Source: Heterohyrax brucei (taxonomy: Eukaryota; Chordata; Mammalia; Hyracoidea; Procaviidae). Taken from it: DNA of 64,000 bases. The DNA lies in NCBI GenBank assembly GCA_028571685.1, contig CM053143.1, forward strand, positions 151,460,329 to 151,524,328, given 5' to 3'. A program made the translations under genes and the position numbers. Below are positions 33,406 to 44,287 of the stretch, one piece after another. The notes beneath the pieces were generated by a model. It ran no database searches and was not told where the DNA came from. It saw only the letters and a program-made list of their open reading frames with translations. The first letter of the stretch is position 1. Each line of letters starts with the position of its first letter.

Positions 33406-33484
33406 TAAAACCAGATGCCTCCCAGTCATTTTCAACTGATAGTGACCCGTGTAGGTCAAAGTAGAGCTGTGCTCCGTAGGGTTT

Positions 33485-34593
33485 GTCTTTTATCCAACAT
33501 TGTATTTTCTCATGTATTTTGCTTGTTTGAGTGGTGGATTAGAACTTTTTTTTTTGAGTCTTCACGACTACCCTGTTTTGTGCCTTCGATTCACCGTTCC
33601 ATACTGCGGAAGACAAAAAAATAAATACATTTTCTCCAGCTCAACATTTTACCATCAACAATTGTCATAATCGACTGCGCAACCCTCTCCTTTATCAGTG
33701 CCGCCTGCACAGCACCATACGCCAGCACTCAGTGCTCCATAAGCATTACCTCCTCTTTTCCCCTCCTCCTGTTCCTGGTAACCTGTCATAAACTTTGGTC
33801 CCTATGTGTTTGCCTTTTCTTGTCTTTTTCTGTAAGTGAGTTCGTACATTCATCCTTTTGTGATTGACTTATTTTGCTCAGCATAGTGTCTTCAAACTCC
33901 ATCCGCACTGCACCGTATATCAAGCATTTCTCTTACTGATGGAGCAGTATTCTGTTGTATGTACATACCACATTTTGTTTACCCATCTATCTGTTGATGG
34001 GGCATTGACGTTGTTTCACCTTTTGGCTATTGTAAGTAATGTTGCAGTAAACACTGGCATATGAATCTTTGCTTTCAAATCTTTTGAGTTTATACCAAAG
34101 AGGGAAATTGCTGGGTCATATGGTAGTTCCAGAAATCTTGACAGCATAGTGGCAAAGTGCTACAGTTGGCAGTTTGGAAGCACCAGCTGCTTCTTTGAAA
34201 CAGTGTGGGGCATTTGTACTCTGTCTTATAGGGTCGCTGTAAATTGGAATTGATGGCAATGAGTTTTTTGTTGGTTTTATTGTAGTTCTGTTTTTAGTTT
34301 TTTGAGGAACCAATACACTGTTTTCCACAATGGCTATATTACCATTTTGCATTCCTACTAGCAATGGATAAGCACCCCAGTTTCTCCACATCCTTATCAA
34401 TGTTTGTTATTATTTTAAACCTTATCCATTATAGTGAGAGTGAAGTGGTATTTCATTGTGGTTTTGATTTGCATCTCTTTGACGGCTAATGACACCAAGC
34501 TCCTTTTCATGTATGTGCTATTCATTTGAGTGTCCTATTTGGTGAAATGTCTATTCAAGTCCTTTGCCCATTTTATGCTTGGTTTATTTGTTT
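33485..34593 (-). mobile_element. L1 ORF2 C-terminal fragment, 5'-truncated
   Basis: Antisense L1. A poly(T) run lies at 33,547-33,556. Read from the other strand it carries the end of ORF2 and an untranslated end ('acccagcaatttccc' region near 34,110; 'tccacaatggctatattacc' near 34,325). 'tccgtagggttt' (33,473-33,484) and 'tccgtagtgttt' (34,594-34,605) form a 12-bp target duplication with one mismatch, cut from the host SINE. The 62 nt between the left duplication and the poly(T) do not look like L1 and might be transduced flanking DNA. Confidence 0.8.
34131..34281 (+). mobile_element. AfroSINE nested in the L1
   Basis: Sense copy ('gacagcatagtggcaaagtg' to 'ggaattgatggcaatgag') between 'gtagttc' at 34,123-34,129 and 34,282-34,288, a short target duplication. 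Confidence 0.82.
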
Positions 34594-34730
34594 TCCGTAG
34601 TGTTTTCAATGGCTAATTTTTTGGAAGTGCATCACTAGGCCTTTCTTCTGAGATGCTTCTGTGTAGACTCTAATCTCTTACCTTTCAGTAAGCTAAATGT
34701 GTTAACCATCTGTACCACTCAGGGGCTTGT

Positions 34731-35689
34731 AGAGGTTGTAGCTAATCTCTTATAGTATATGGTACTTATTTGGGTATATCTTACTTCTTGATTGCTCCAG
34801 AACATTTGCTTTTTAAACCATCTAATGTGTTAGATTAGCAATGGAATCATAAATAGAGGAAATAAACAATTTTGAATTGTTGGAGAACTTGAAAAAAGTT
34901 GTTTCTAATTAAAATTGTTTTTTCTCTGTGTTGAAGTTTGGACGTTGAGATCTGTGAAGTTTGAAAGCTTCCAAATAGAACTAGAATTCACTACCATACT
35001 TTGGGTTTCTCCAGGTGTCACTAATGCCTTCTCTGGGGTGACCTATAAAGTTACTGAAGTAGAATAAGTGTATGCTCAAGATAATGTATATCAGCAAGTT
35101 TATTCCAGCACTTTTTTACTGAAATGGCAGTGTAAACTGGATCTGAAGACTTGGATTTATTATTGGTGGTGCTGTTCATATACAATTTGACCTACATCTA
35201 GAAATGCTATTTTGTTACAGCTTTCCAGAAATTACTGATGTTCATCTTTTTACCCAGCTTCATTTTTTCCCAAAATAACTACTCTTGTGGCATTATCATT
35301 CTGTTGTTGTAATACTTAGAAATTTAATGTGATAAAACTGCACAAAAATGGGAAAAATATTACTTTAATTTCAGTATATCTGGTAAGAAACCTGCTTTTA
35401 ATAGTGAATAAAATTGCCTTGATTCTTGTCTTTTTGTTTATGTAGTTAATATAGTGAATGTGAAACTCACTATAACTATAGTGGATTTTACAGGGTAATG
35501 AAATCAATGCTATCTTAAAATGATCTGTCTTGTCACAAACACATCACAGCTGGCAGTGTACCTGCTGCTGGGTGCACACTTAGGTCCTACAATATTTTAT
35601 GTAGTCTTTTGGAAAGTACAAATTTTCTGCTATAGATAATTCTGCTGAAATGGATATTGGCTGACTCAATGAACACAGTTTACAACTCC
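34731..35689. other. Unassigned AT-rich sequence
   Basis: No gene or repeat recognised. Confidence 0.35.
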
Positions 35690-35738
35690 TGTTACTGTTA
35701 GATGCCACTGAGTCAGTTCTAACGTACGGTGGCCTTGC
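35690..35738 (-). mobile_element. AfroSINE 3' fragment
   Basis: 'gttagatgccactgagtcag' followed by 'ttctaacgtacggtggcc', a stub of an antisense long-variant copy. Confidence 0.5.
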
Positions 35739-35741
35739 CTA

Positions 35742-36116
35742 CCAATCAAAAACCAGACCTGTTGGCGTCTAATCAGTTCCAGGTCATACTAACTTCGTAG
35801 GACAAGTAGAACTTCCCCACACATTTTCCAAGAAGTGCCTGGAAGATTTGAACTGCTGGTCTTTTGGTTGGCAGCCATAGCTCTTAATCACTACACTGGC
35901 AGAATTTCCATTCGCTGAAGAAAAAGTGAGATGTTGTAGATAAACATGGAAACCTAAACCAAACCTGTTGCTGTTGAATCAGTTCGGACTCACAGTGACC
36001 CTGTGGAACAGAGCAGAACTGCAAATAGAGTTTCTAAGAAGCTCTTGGTAGAGCTGAACTGCCGGCCTTTCGGTTAACCACTGTAGCACGTAGGCCACTG
36101 TGCCACCAGGTTTCTA
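35742..36116 (-). mobile_element. Linked pair of AfroSINEs, second copy
   Basis: Antisense SINEs at 35,742-35,912 and 35,955-36,116, with a 38-nt spacer (35,917-35,954, starting 'gaagaaaaagtgagatgttg') that resembles the spacer at 32,350. Confidence 0.82.
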
Positions 36117-36477
36117 GATAAACATAAAAGTACCATTAAAAATCGGTAACTCTACTATCAAGAAGAATTGTTACATTTTTTATGACTGTGCTTTCAGACT
36201 ATGTGCTATGGAGTTCTCTCTGTCTCTCCATATATTCATGTTTTTCCTTCTGAACTGAAGTAAAATTGTTGACCACGTTATTTGATAACTTATCCTTTTC
36301 ATTTATTATTACATTAAATATTAAATATACTGGTATAGCGTCATGTCAGTAAATATGCTGCCATTGTACAGTTTTTATTGGCTGTATAACAGCGTGGTTG
36401 TGGAATACTGTAATTTATTTAATTTGTTTCATTTTTGGACATTTAGGGTTTTGTTTTTTCCTTCAACTGATTCATTT
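36117..36477. other. Unassigned AT-rich sequence
   Basis: No gene or repeat recognised. Confidence 0.35.
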
Positions 36478-36713
36478 GATAAATATTAACTTATTTCCTA
36501 GTATGTGTCAGCAGTAGCATAGATTTCAAAGCAGTTATGGTCCCCTATAGTTTATGGATCACTGGAAAGAAGAAATATCTGGTTACTCTTTGAGTGTATA
36601 GACAGGAGAAGAGATCTGGCTTGGGGTCCTAGAAAGACCTTCCTAAGGAGGTGATACTTGCAGGAGATCAGAGGGATGAGAAAAAATGATTTAACCATAC
36701 CCTGGGCTGGGGT

Positions 36714-36868
36714 TGGGGTCCTAGTGGCTCAGTGTTTAAGAGCTACAGCATGCTATGGCTCCTAACCAAAGGGTAGGCAGTTCAAATCCACCAGCAGCTT
36801 TTTGGCAACCCTCTGTGACAATTCTGTGTCCTGCAGAGTCAGAACTGACTCTATGGCAGTGGGCTTTT
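36714..36868 (+). mobile_element. AfroSINE in L2
   Basis: Sense: 'gggtcctagtggctcagtgt', 'cctaaccaaagggtaggcag' and tail 'agaactgactctatggcag'. Confidence 0.82.
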
Positions 36869-37175
36869 TGGATCTCCTAAGGAGGTGGTGTTTGCAGAAA
36901 ATCTGAGAGATAAAAATGGTTAGCTGTGTCTGTCCTTACAGTGATGTTTGCAGGAGATCTGAAGGACAGAGGGTAGTTACTTGTGTCAACAGTTGGAAGC
37001 AGAGGTTGCTTGGGAGATGCATTCTCAGCAGACATAGGTAGGAGCAAACACCTTGGTGTGCAGGTGGACTGTCAAAGTTGAGTAGCTGAAAGACAGTGGT
37101 GTCCCCACAACCTGAAAAACAAGTGAAAAATGGTACCAGGTGAGGCCACAGAGGTTGGCATGGCCACATTTGTGA

Positions 37176-37328
37176 GTACCCTGTTGGCATAGTGCTTAAG
37201 TGGCTACATCTGCTAACTGAAAGGTCGGCAGTTCAAATCCACCAGACGCTCCTCTGAAACTCTGTGGGGCAGTTCTACTCTGACCTGTTGAGTCACTTTC
37301 AGTTTCAATTGACTTGACGGTGGTAGTA
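37176..37328 (+). mobile_element. AfroSINE in L2
   Basis: Sense, well conserved: 'gctaactgaaaggtcggcag', 'ttcaaatccaccagacgctc', 'ggggcagttctactctgacc'. Confidence 0.88.
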
Positions 37329-38250
37329 TTTATTTATTTATCTTTTGATTGGTCTTTATTAGCAAGGTAGTGGGCCATCCTTGTAGGGCGACATAATCAG
37401 ATTTGTTTGTTGAGAAAACAGCAATGAGTTTGATATGAAAAAAACTAACAAGAACTGCTGATCTTCCTTGTGCCGTGAACCTCTTTGGCTGCCTGAGGAG
37501 ACTTGTGGGCACCTTCTAAGAATAATGTTTTTAAATATGTGAAATAAAACATCTAGGACTACAAAAGGAATCCAGGTATACCGAGATATGGCTAATAAGC
37601 TATTAAGCACATTAAATAATATATTTTATTGAGTGGGGTGTCATAATTACTGTAATTTCAAATTGGTAATGAAAGTAAAAATGTCTGTAACAACTGCCAT
37701 GTGATATGAGATTTCTGTTGGTGATAGAATCACAGATTCTACTAATACTACTGTGTTTTGTTACTGACATTCTAAATTGAACAAAATGATAAATTTCAGT
37801 TAGATATTAATGGAAACAAAAGTATAGTTGCTTTCCCTATCCATGTTCATGGTCCCCCTGAGTTCTAGCCCCAGACTTCTTAGGAGGCACATGGAACCCA
37901 GGTTAAGGACCCCCTAAAAGGAAGGCAGAAGTGAAAACCCAGAGCTCGTTAGGAGGCACTTGCAATAGCCCAGGTGAGAGATTGTGTTAGACTGGGGATG
38001 GGAGTGTAGAGATGGAGTGAAGGTATCAGATATGAGAGAGACACCGCTGGTATCCATCATAGGATTAGATTTAGGAGTGCAAGGAAGGCTTGTTAGGAGA
38101 AGCCCTACGTATGGGCTAGATGGATGAGATAGGGAACAATGGAAGAGGGAAAACTTGGCCTTGAACACAGTGAGTTTGTCAGTGTCAACAAGTGATGTTG
38201 CAGGCTCAGGAATCAGCTTTCACCACTGAAAGTCCAGGATAATGAGATGA

Positions 38251-38814
38251 GATAGTAAATGAGACTGAGAGTTGGTGAGAGGTAACAGGATAGCCCAGAA
38301 GGGTTTGGTTTCCTAGAATGCACTTCTTTAAGGAGACATTAGTAATGTGGTGGATATTGTATAGGGTTGAAGGATGCTAAGAGGTGAAGAAAAATAAGAT
38401 TTGAAAAATGTGTCTTGAGCTTACTATCATGGAGTCCCTAATGGCTTGAGGAGAGCAGTTTTGAAGAAATGATGTTGCTAGAATTCAGTTTGGAGTAGGA
38501 TTGGGATTGTGAATGGGAGGAGAGGACTTGGATGAAAGTTATTATAGATATTTGAGGTTGTAAAAAAGATTCAGACAGTTCTGATAGATAGATTTACAAG
38601 TCAGAATCCCCTTCTAGACCCATCCTACTTCCCTCATTTCTTAGAGATGATAAAACATGTAAATATTAGTGCAGACTACTAGATTCTGTCCGAGAGAGAA
38701 ATGTGTGGCTGTGACTTGTTGGTTTTATTTTATATGAATAGGATACTGCTATATATATTTTTTATCCTCCCCCATAGGCACCCCTCTCCCCCCACAAGAA
38801 CAGCTCTAGTATTT
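38251..38814. other. Unassigned sequence
   Basis: No gene recognised. May hold further, too diverged L2. Confidence 0.3.
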
Positions 38815-39008
38815 CAAGCAACAACCCAAACAGTTGCCAACAAGTCGGTTCTGAGTCATGGTAACTCCATGTGCATCTCAGTAGAATTGTGCTCCATGGG
38901 GTTTTCAGTGGCTGATTTTTTGGAAGTAGATTGCTAGGCCTTTCTGTGAGGCACCTTCAGGTGGACTTGAACCCCAGTCTTTTGGTGAACAGCTGAGTGC
39001 ATTAGCTG
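38815..39008 (-). mobile_element. AfroSINE, long variant
   Basis: Antisense, with the long-variant block 'ggctgattttttggaagtag' and the weak head 'aacagctgagtgcattagc'. Confidence 0.8.
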
Positions 39009-39189
39009 CTCTTAGCTGCACATACCTATGCATACTTGATGTGTATTAGAGATAATCATACTAATAGCAAACTCTTCCGTAACCATTATTCCTCAGTTGA
39101 CAATATATTAAACACTTAAGTACCTCACATCAACCCTAAAAGTAAAGCACTATTGATATCTGTGTTATGTAATATGGTAAAACAGAGGC

Positions 39190-39353
39190 CCCCCCAAACC
39201 TATTGCTGTTAAGTTGATTTCCAACTCATAGCAATGCTATAGAATAGAGTAGGACTGTTGCATAGGGTTTCCAAGGAGCACCTGGTGGATTTAAATTGCA
39301 GACGTTTTGGTTAGCAGATGTAGCACTTAACCACTATGCCACTAGGGTTTCAT
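39190..39353 (-). mobile_element. AfroSINE
   Basis: Antisense, near full length ('aaacctattgctgttaagtt' to 'tatgccactagggtttc'). Confidence 0.86.
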
Positions 39354-39417
39354 GCTGGAGCTAAAACTAAAAATAGATAGATGGATAAGCAGATCTATAT
39401 ATAGGTAGATCAATCAA

Positions 39418-39513
39418 TCAAACAAACCCCACTGCCATCGAGCCAATTCTGACTCACAGTGATGCTACAGGACAGAGTAGAACTGCCTGATAGGATTTCC
39501 CAGGGGAGGACTA
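39418..39513 (-). mobile_element. AfroSINE 3' half
   Basis: Antisense: 'cactgccatcgagccaattc', 'ctacaggacagagtagaact', then stops. TGACTCA at 39,450-39,456. Confidence 0.78.
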
Positions 39514-39587
39514 GAGACTTAAAAATAATAAACAGAAATATTTCCTAAGGTCATGTAGTGAGACCCCTAAGCAGAGAAATAAAGATT

Positions 39588-40490
39588 CATTTTTTTTTTT
39601 AAATTGTGATTTAGTGGAAGTATACAATCCAAGTCAATTTTGCATACGCGCCTCTCTTCAGCTCCTTCTGCTCACCTTGCCCCAGTGACAGCACACTCCT
39701 CCTTTTTGTTCTACGCTTCTAGTATCCTCTTAACAAGCTCCTGTCTCCTCTTCTGCATTCTCTTCTCTCCCATCTAGAAAGACACCAATAGGACAGAGTC
39801 CTATAGATGCGCAGGACCATAAAGTACACACAGCATATGGTCACACTGTGTCCCAAGTCCAGTCCATTCTTGTCTGAAGAGCTGACCTCAGTAGTGTTTT
39901 CTGGTCAGGGGCAGCAGCAGGTCTAGGGGCCATGCTCCCAGGGGATCCTCCAGGCCATCGGACCATCCGTTGGGGTCTTTTAGTCAAGTTCTTGAGCTGG
40001 AATCCTCTTTTTCTCATGGCTGTCTGGTGGTGGCCAGGCACCTTCTGGTTCTTCTGGTCACACGTTGGTACAGTCTCACATTCACCTGGGTCCTTCTGTT
40101 TCCTGGGCTCTGTTTCCTTCTTGTCTTTGTTCTTCGTCATCATCTGTTCCAGATGAGTTGGGACTATCTGGTGTACCTCAGATGGCAGCTTGCTAGCTTT
40201 TAAGACCAAGATGCCACTGATCAATAAGGGGTGCAGAAGACTCTCTTAGCAATAGGCTAATTATGACAATTGGCTGCAGTGTCACCCAGAAGCATGGTCT
40301 CCAGACCCCTGCCCCTGCTACTCTATCCTTGCCATACTGGGTTGAAATTAGAAGAGCTGTCAGTTAATGGTGAAGTTCAGTTAAGTTGATCTACTCTCTA
40401 CTGTGCGCTGTCACTGCTTTTAGCTAACCGAATTTCTGTCAGCTATCTAATCAATTACCAACCCTCTCCCTCCCTCCCCATGTGAGGATT
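39588..40490 (-). mobile_element. L1 3' end, first family, 5'-truncated
   Basis: Antisense, starting in poly(T) (39,591-39,600) and running to the C-rich run near 40,465-40,480. Same blocks as 1,592-2,540 ('ccataaagtacacacagcat', 'ggggccatgctcccagggga'). The open frames inside are UTR frames. Confidence 0.85.
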
Positions 40491-40659
40491 CTTGAAGAGA
40501 CGTTTGTCACAACTTTGTGTACACCAGTACAGTTTTTTAGAAGAGGTATCTCTCTAATACATAGTGGAACTGTGATTAGAAACCACTCAGTGTAGCTCTA
40601 GATTCCAAGCATAGTACAAAGACCTCCATTGTTTGGCTTAGTAATTTAGATACGGGTGT

Positions 40660-40985
40660 CTTGTTCTAAGCTGCTGTCCAGTTGGTTCCAAATCATGGCG
40701 ACCTTAGGTCCAACAGACTGAGCTTTGCCTGGTCCTGCTTGGAGTGTTAGAGTCCATGTTGTGGTAGTTTCCAGCTATATCAGACATTGCTCTGTTGTGA
40801 TCCACAAGATTTTAATTGGCTAATTCTTAGAAGTAGATCAGCAGGCCTTTCTTCCTAGTCAGTTTTAGTCTGGAAGCTCCACTGAAAACCTGTCCACCAT
40901 GAGGAACCCTGCTGGTATTTGAAATGCCAGTGGCATAGTTCCCAGCATCGTAGCAACACACAAGCAAACTGACAGGCAGGTGGTA
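40660..40985 (-). mobile_element. RTE mini-element, 3' tail fused to 5' end
   Basis: Antisense. The left part is the RTE 3' tail ('ctgctgtccagttggttcc', 'ctttgcctggtcctgcttgg'). The right part is the RTE 5' end ('tagtctggaagctccactga', 'ccctgctggtatttgaaatg', 'agcatcgtagcaacacacaa'). The coding region is missing. Confidence 0.75.
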
Positions 40986-41030
40986 GAGATGTAAATATAT
41001 TACATTTATTTTGCTATTTAGGCATTTAAA

Positions 41031-41225
41031 TGAGCCCCAGTGGCACAGTGATTAAGTGCTCAACTACTATTCAAAGGATTAGCAGTTGGAATCTACCAGC
41101 CTCTGTATAGGAAGAAGATGTGCCAGCCTGCCCCTCTGTAAAGGTTTACAGCCTTGGAAATCCTATGGGGTAGTTCTACTCTGTACTGTAGAATCGCTTT
41201 GAGTCAGAATCAACAGTATAGCACA
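41031..41225 (+). mobile_element. AfroSINE, long variant
   Basis: Sense: 'gagccccagtggcacagtga', the middle 'gaagaagatgtgccagcctg' and tail 'ttgagtcagaatcaac' (TGAGTCA at 41,200-41,206). Confidence 0.83.
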
Positions 41226-41769
41226 TCTCATGAATATGTGTGAGTATTTTTCTGGTAAAGTTATCCTCTTAAGGACTTTTTGAAAGGCACCTCTTCCAAG
41301 AAGATTTATTGGTGTAAACAAGGCTGTGACAAGCATCTGTTAATGAATTGCTGTTTCCTTGACTAGAGTATCAGAAATAATACTAAATACTGTATGCACT
41401 GAGAAGGTGTAGTTTAAAAGCAGGAAAACATAAGGAATTTTTTTTAATTCATTTCATATACAACCCCCTCACATGAATAATGTGATATGTGTACATCTTT
41501 ACTGTAAACTGTTTTGTAACAAAATAGAATAAGCAGAATACTGTACTTCCAGCTTCTTCTAGGTGCATTTTTCTCTGCCTCTTTGCTTCTTGTTAGCCGT
41601 TACTGTACTTTGTGGGGCCCCAGGGGCCTGGATGTCACTACAGAGACCCTTGCCACTCTGCAGTGACTGAAACAACTGCTTCTGACCTGGGCTCTTGAGT
41701 GAGGATATCAGGGAACTGGACTTCTTTCACCCCACCTGCCATCTGGTTAGACCTAGCATTAGTTTCTTA
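41226..41769. other. Unassigned sequence
   Basis: No gene or repeat recognised. Confidence 0.35.
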
Positions 41770-42575
41770 AGGCTGGTGTAACAAAATGTCACAAACTAGG
41801 TAATAGAACCTAAATTTTTGTCTCACAATTTTGGAGGCTACTAGCCTGAATTCAGGGTGTCAGGAGACCCATGTTTTCTCCAAAGGCTCTAGGGGAAAAC
41901 CTTTGCTTGTCTCTGCCAGTTTCTGGTGGCTGCAAGTGTTCCTTAACGTTCAGCTGCATCTTCACATGGCCCTCTTTCCGCTGTTTGTCTCTCTTCATTG
42001 TCATAAGGGCTGATAACATCTTCCCCCCACTTGTCTGTCTGTTGTTTCATTGACCATGCAAAGGCATTCTGCTGTGTGGATCATAACAAATTATGGCTAA
42101 CACTGTGGAGAAGGGGAAGTCCAGAACATTTAATGGTGCTCTTCAGGAATCTGTGCATGGACCAAGAGGCAGTCATGCAACTAGAACAAGGGAACACTGC
42201 ATGATTTAATGTCTTATGGTGGCGAGACTGCATTTTACATACTCTGGACATGTTGCCAGGAAGGATCAGTCCCTGGAGAAGGACATTATGCTTGACAAAG
42301 TGGGGGGTCAGCAAAAAAGAGGGAGACCCTGGGGAAGATGGATAGACACAATGGCTGAAGCGATGGACTTAAGCATAAACACAATTGTAGACGTGGTGCA
42401 AGACCAGGCAGTGTTTCCTTCTTTGTGCGTAGGGTCACGGTAAGTCTGAACTGACTCGATGGCACTCAACAACAGTGCCATCTTCCAAGACCCTGTTTCT
42501 AAGTGAAGTCAAGTTTATAGGTACCAGAGGTTAGAACTTTACTTTTGATGGAGACACCATTCATTCTGTAGCAGA
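41770..42575. repeat. Ancient mammalian repeat, split by an RTE
   Basis: Left part 41,770-42,058 ('ctggtgtaacaaaatgtcac', 'ggctctaggggaaaaccttt'); right part 42,478-42,575 ('ccaagaccctgtttctaagt', 'ataggtaccagaggttagaa'). Same type as 18,060. Family not assigned. Confidence 0.6.
42059..42477 (+). mobile_element. RTE mini-element, internally deleted
   Basis: An RT-domain fragment ('attctgctgtgtggatcata', 'aggaatctgtgcatggacca') jumps near 42,212 to the ORF end ('tacatactctggacatgttg') and a well kept 3' tail ('gactcgatggcactcaacaa'). Confidence 0.82.
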
Positions 42576-42651
42576 CCCTCCTCTCCTCCCGCTGTCATCT
42601 TTCCTGCCTTCTTGGTGGAGTAATTGATTTAGCCAGTGACTCTGTGCCCTT

Positions 42652-42815
42652 TAGGAAACTCTGGTGATGTAGTGGTTAAGTGCTACATCTGCTCATCAGA
42701 AGTTCAGCAGTTCAGATCTGCCTGGTGTTCCTTGGCAACTTTACGGGGCAGTTCTACTGTGTTGCATAACATTGCTATGAGTTGAAATCGACTCAACAGC
42801 ACTGTTTTTTTTCTC
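42652..42815 (+). mobile_element. AfroSINE
   Basis: Sense, near full length ('aggaaactctggtgatgtag' to 'gaaatcgactcaacagcact'). Confidence 0.86.
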
Positions 42816-42967
42816 TTTCTGTGCACTCTATCAAAAACCACAAATCCACATTTATTCCACCTTAGCAACTTTGACCTCTATTTTCACAGAAATTTGGTTC
42901 CTTAAGATCCTTGAAAGGTAGAAAGAAAGCTCTGGACTCACTCAAAGATTACTGATTCTAAGCTGCT

Positions 42968-43182
42968 TTTTGTTGTTGTTGTTGGGTGCCATCAGTCTGC
43001 CTCTGACTTGTAGTGACCCCATGTGGTGACAGAGCAGAACTGTCTCACAGGCTGTTCTTAGCTATAATCTTCATGCAGCAAATCACGAGGTCTTTCTCCC
43101 ATGAAGCTGCTGGGTGGGTGTGAACTGCCAACCTTTCAGTTAGCAAATGAACATTTCTCTTTTGTGCTACCAGGGCACCTTA
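42968..43182 (-). mobile_element. AfroSINE, long variant
   Basis: Antisense, beginning with 'gttgttgttgttgggtgcc' and ending 'tgtgctaccagggcacc'. Confidence 0.8.
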
Positions 43183-43192
43183 AAAAATGACA

Positions 43193-43338
43193 AACAAACA
43201 CTGCCATTGAGTTGATTTCTGGCTCATAGTGACCCTATAGGAGAAAGCAGAATTGCCCCATAGATTTTCCAGGAAGCACCTGGTGGCCTTCTTGGTTAGC
43301 AGCCATCACACTTCCCCACTTCCCCACCAGGGTTCCCA
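43193..43338 (-). mobile_element. AfroSINE
   Basis: Antisense, with a short deletion in the middle ('ggtggccttcttggttagca'). Confidence 0.82.
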
Positions 43339-44071
43339 GGGCTCCTTAGTTACATGAAAATTTATGAGACAACAGAAATGCTCAAGACCCTGAGATGGCC
43401 AGCTTCCCAAGAGGTCAGCCCCCTAAGGGGTTCACCGTGAATACCGCCTGTCTCTGCTGTGAAGGGCTTCTCGTGCCTGTGGTTCTTGACGGCTGAGACT
43501 GATGAGCCACCGGTTTTTAAGCCACGTCCAGTGATCCTTTGCACAGGTAGTTGTGCTCTGCTGCCTTCTCTTGCCTCCCGGGTTGGAAACTGCGTTGTGA
43601 ATCTGTGAAACAGTCCACCCACAGCACGTTAACCAGATGCTGCTGACGCAGGGCTTCCTTCGGGTCATTTCATTAATCACTGAACTCCCCACTAACAGTA
43701 TTGCAAGTAGGAATCGTTCTTTTTTCATCCTCCACAAAAAACTTCATGATAGAGGGATTGAAAATCCACAGAAATTGAATAATACGTTGTAGGGGCTTGG
43801 AATTTTTGAGACAGTCTACTATGTCTGTTTTGTAAAGCTTTAGATATTTTCCCCATAAATGAAAGCAATAATATTTGCCTCTTACAGAGGTACGGAAGAT
43901 AAATTTCTGTGAAGTGTGCACTAGTTCACAGTGTTTTACATTTATATTATGTAAATGTAGAGTTCATTCTTTTCACTAGAAGCGATACTCTTCAGGTCAT
44001 GAGTGGGGGGATAGATTGCTGAAAGACTGCTTTAAAATCATTCTTGCTATAGTGCCAGCTTTAACAGAGAG
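43339..44071. other. Non-repetitive stretch with raised CpG
   Basis: About 43,430-43,670 has more CpG and GC than its surroundings. Two antisense frames overlap here (43,737-43,432 and 43,622-43,362) and neither has a recognised motif. Could be a conserved regulatory piece or an old exon; not resolvable by eye. Confidence 0.3.
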
Positions 44072-44285
44072 CAGAGAGGGTAGTGTTTAAGAGAATAGTC
44101 TGTGTGGGTTTGAATCTCAGCACCACTGTTTATTAGTGATGTGTCTTTAAGGCCTCTTAATTGCCTTTTTTCTCACTTGCCTGGTCTGCAAAATGGGAAG
44201 TTTTGAGAATTAAATTAGTAATACCCACAAAGTGCTCAGAACAGCCTCTGGTATGAGCAGAGTAAATGTTATCTGCTGTTTTTGC
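44072..44285 (+). repeat. MIR SINE, near full length
   Basis: 'gagggtagtgtttaagagaa', 'ggtttgaatctcagcaccac', 'ctggtctgcaaaatgggaag' and 'gtgctcagaacagcctctgg' follow MIR from tRNA head to tail. Confidence 0.82.
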
Positions 44286-44287
44286 AG

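Larger units (their letters stand above)
33406..34730 (-). mobile_element. AfroSINE long variant, split by an L1
   Basis: The 3' half is at 33,406-33,484 and the tRNA-like half at 34,594-34,730 ('ggctaattttttggaagtgc' to 'accactcaggggctt'). The L1 at 33,485 lies exactly between. Confidence 0.8.
36478..38250 (-). repeat. L2 LINE 3' region, interrupted by SINEs
   Basis: Antisense L2-type text is spread over this span: 'ttatttcctagtatgtgtca' (36,492), 'ccttcctaaggaggtgatac' (36,642), 'gcaatagcccaggtgagaga' (37,962). Two sense SINEs (36,714 and 37,176) break it. Identity is modest and the extent between blocks, especially 37,540-37,900, is uncertain. Confidence 0.55.

Noticed and set aside
39841-40224. 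127-codon antisense open frame rich in Lys and Glu
   Set aside because: It is entirely within the L1 3' UTR copy at 39,588-40,490.
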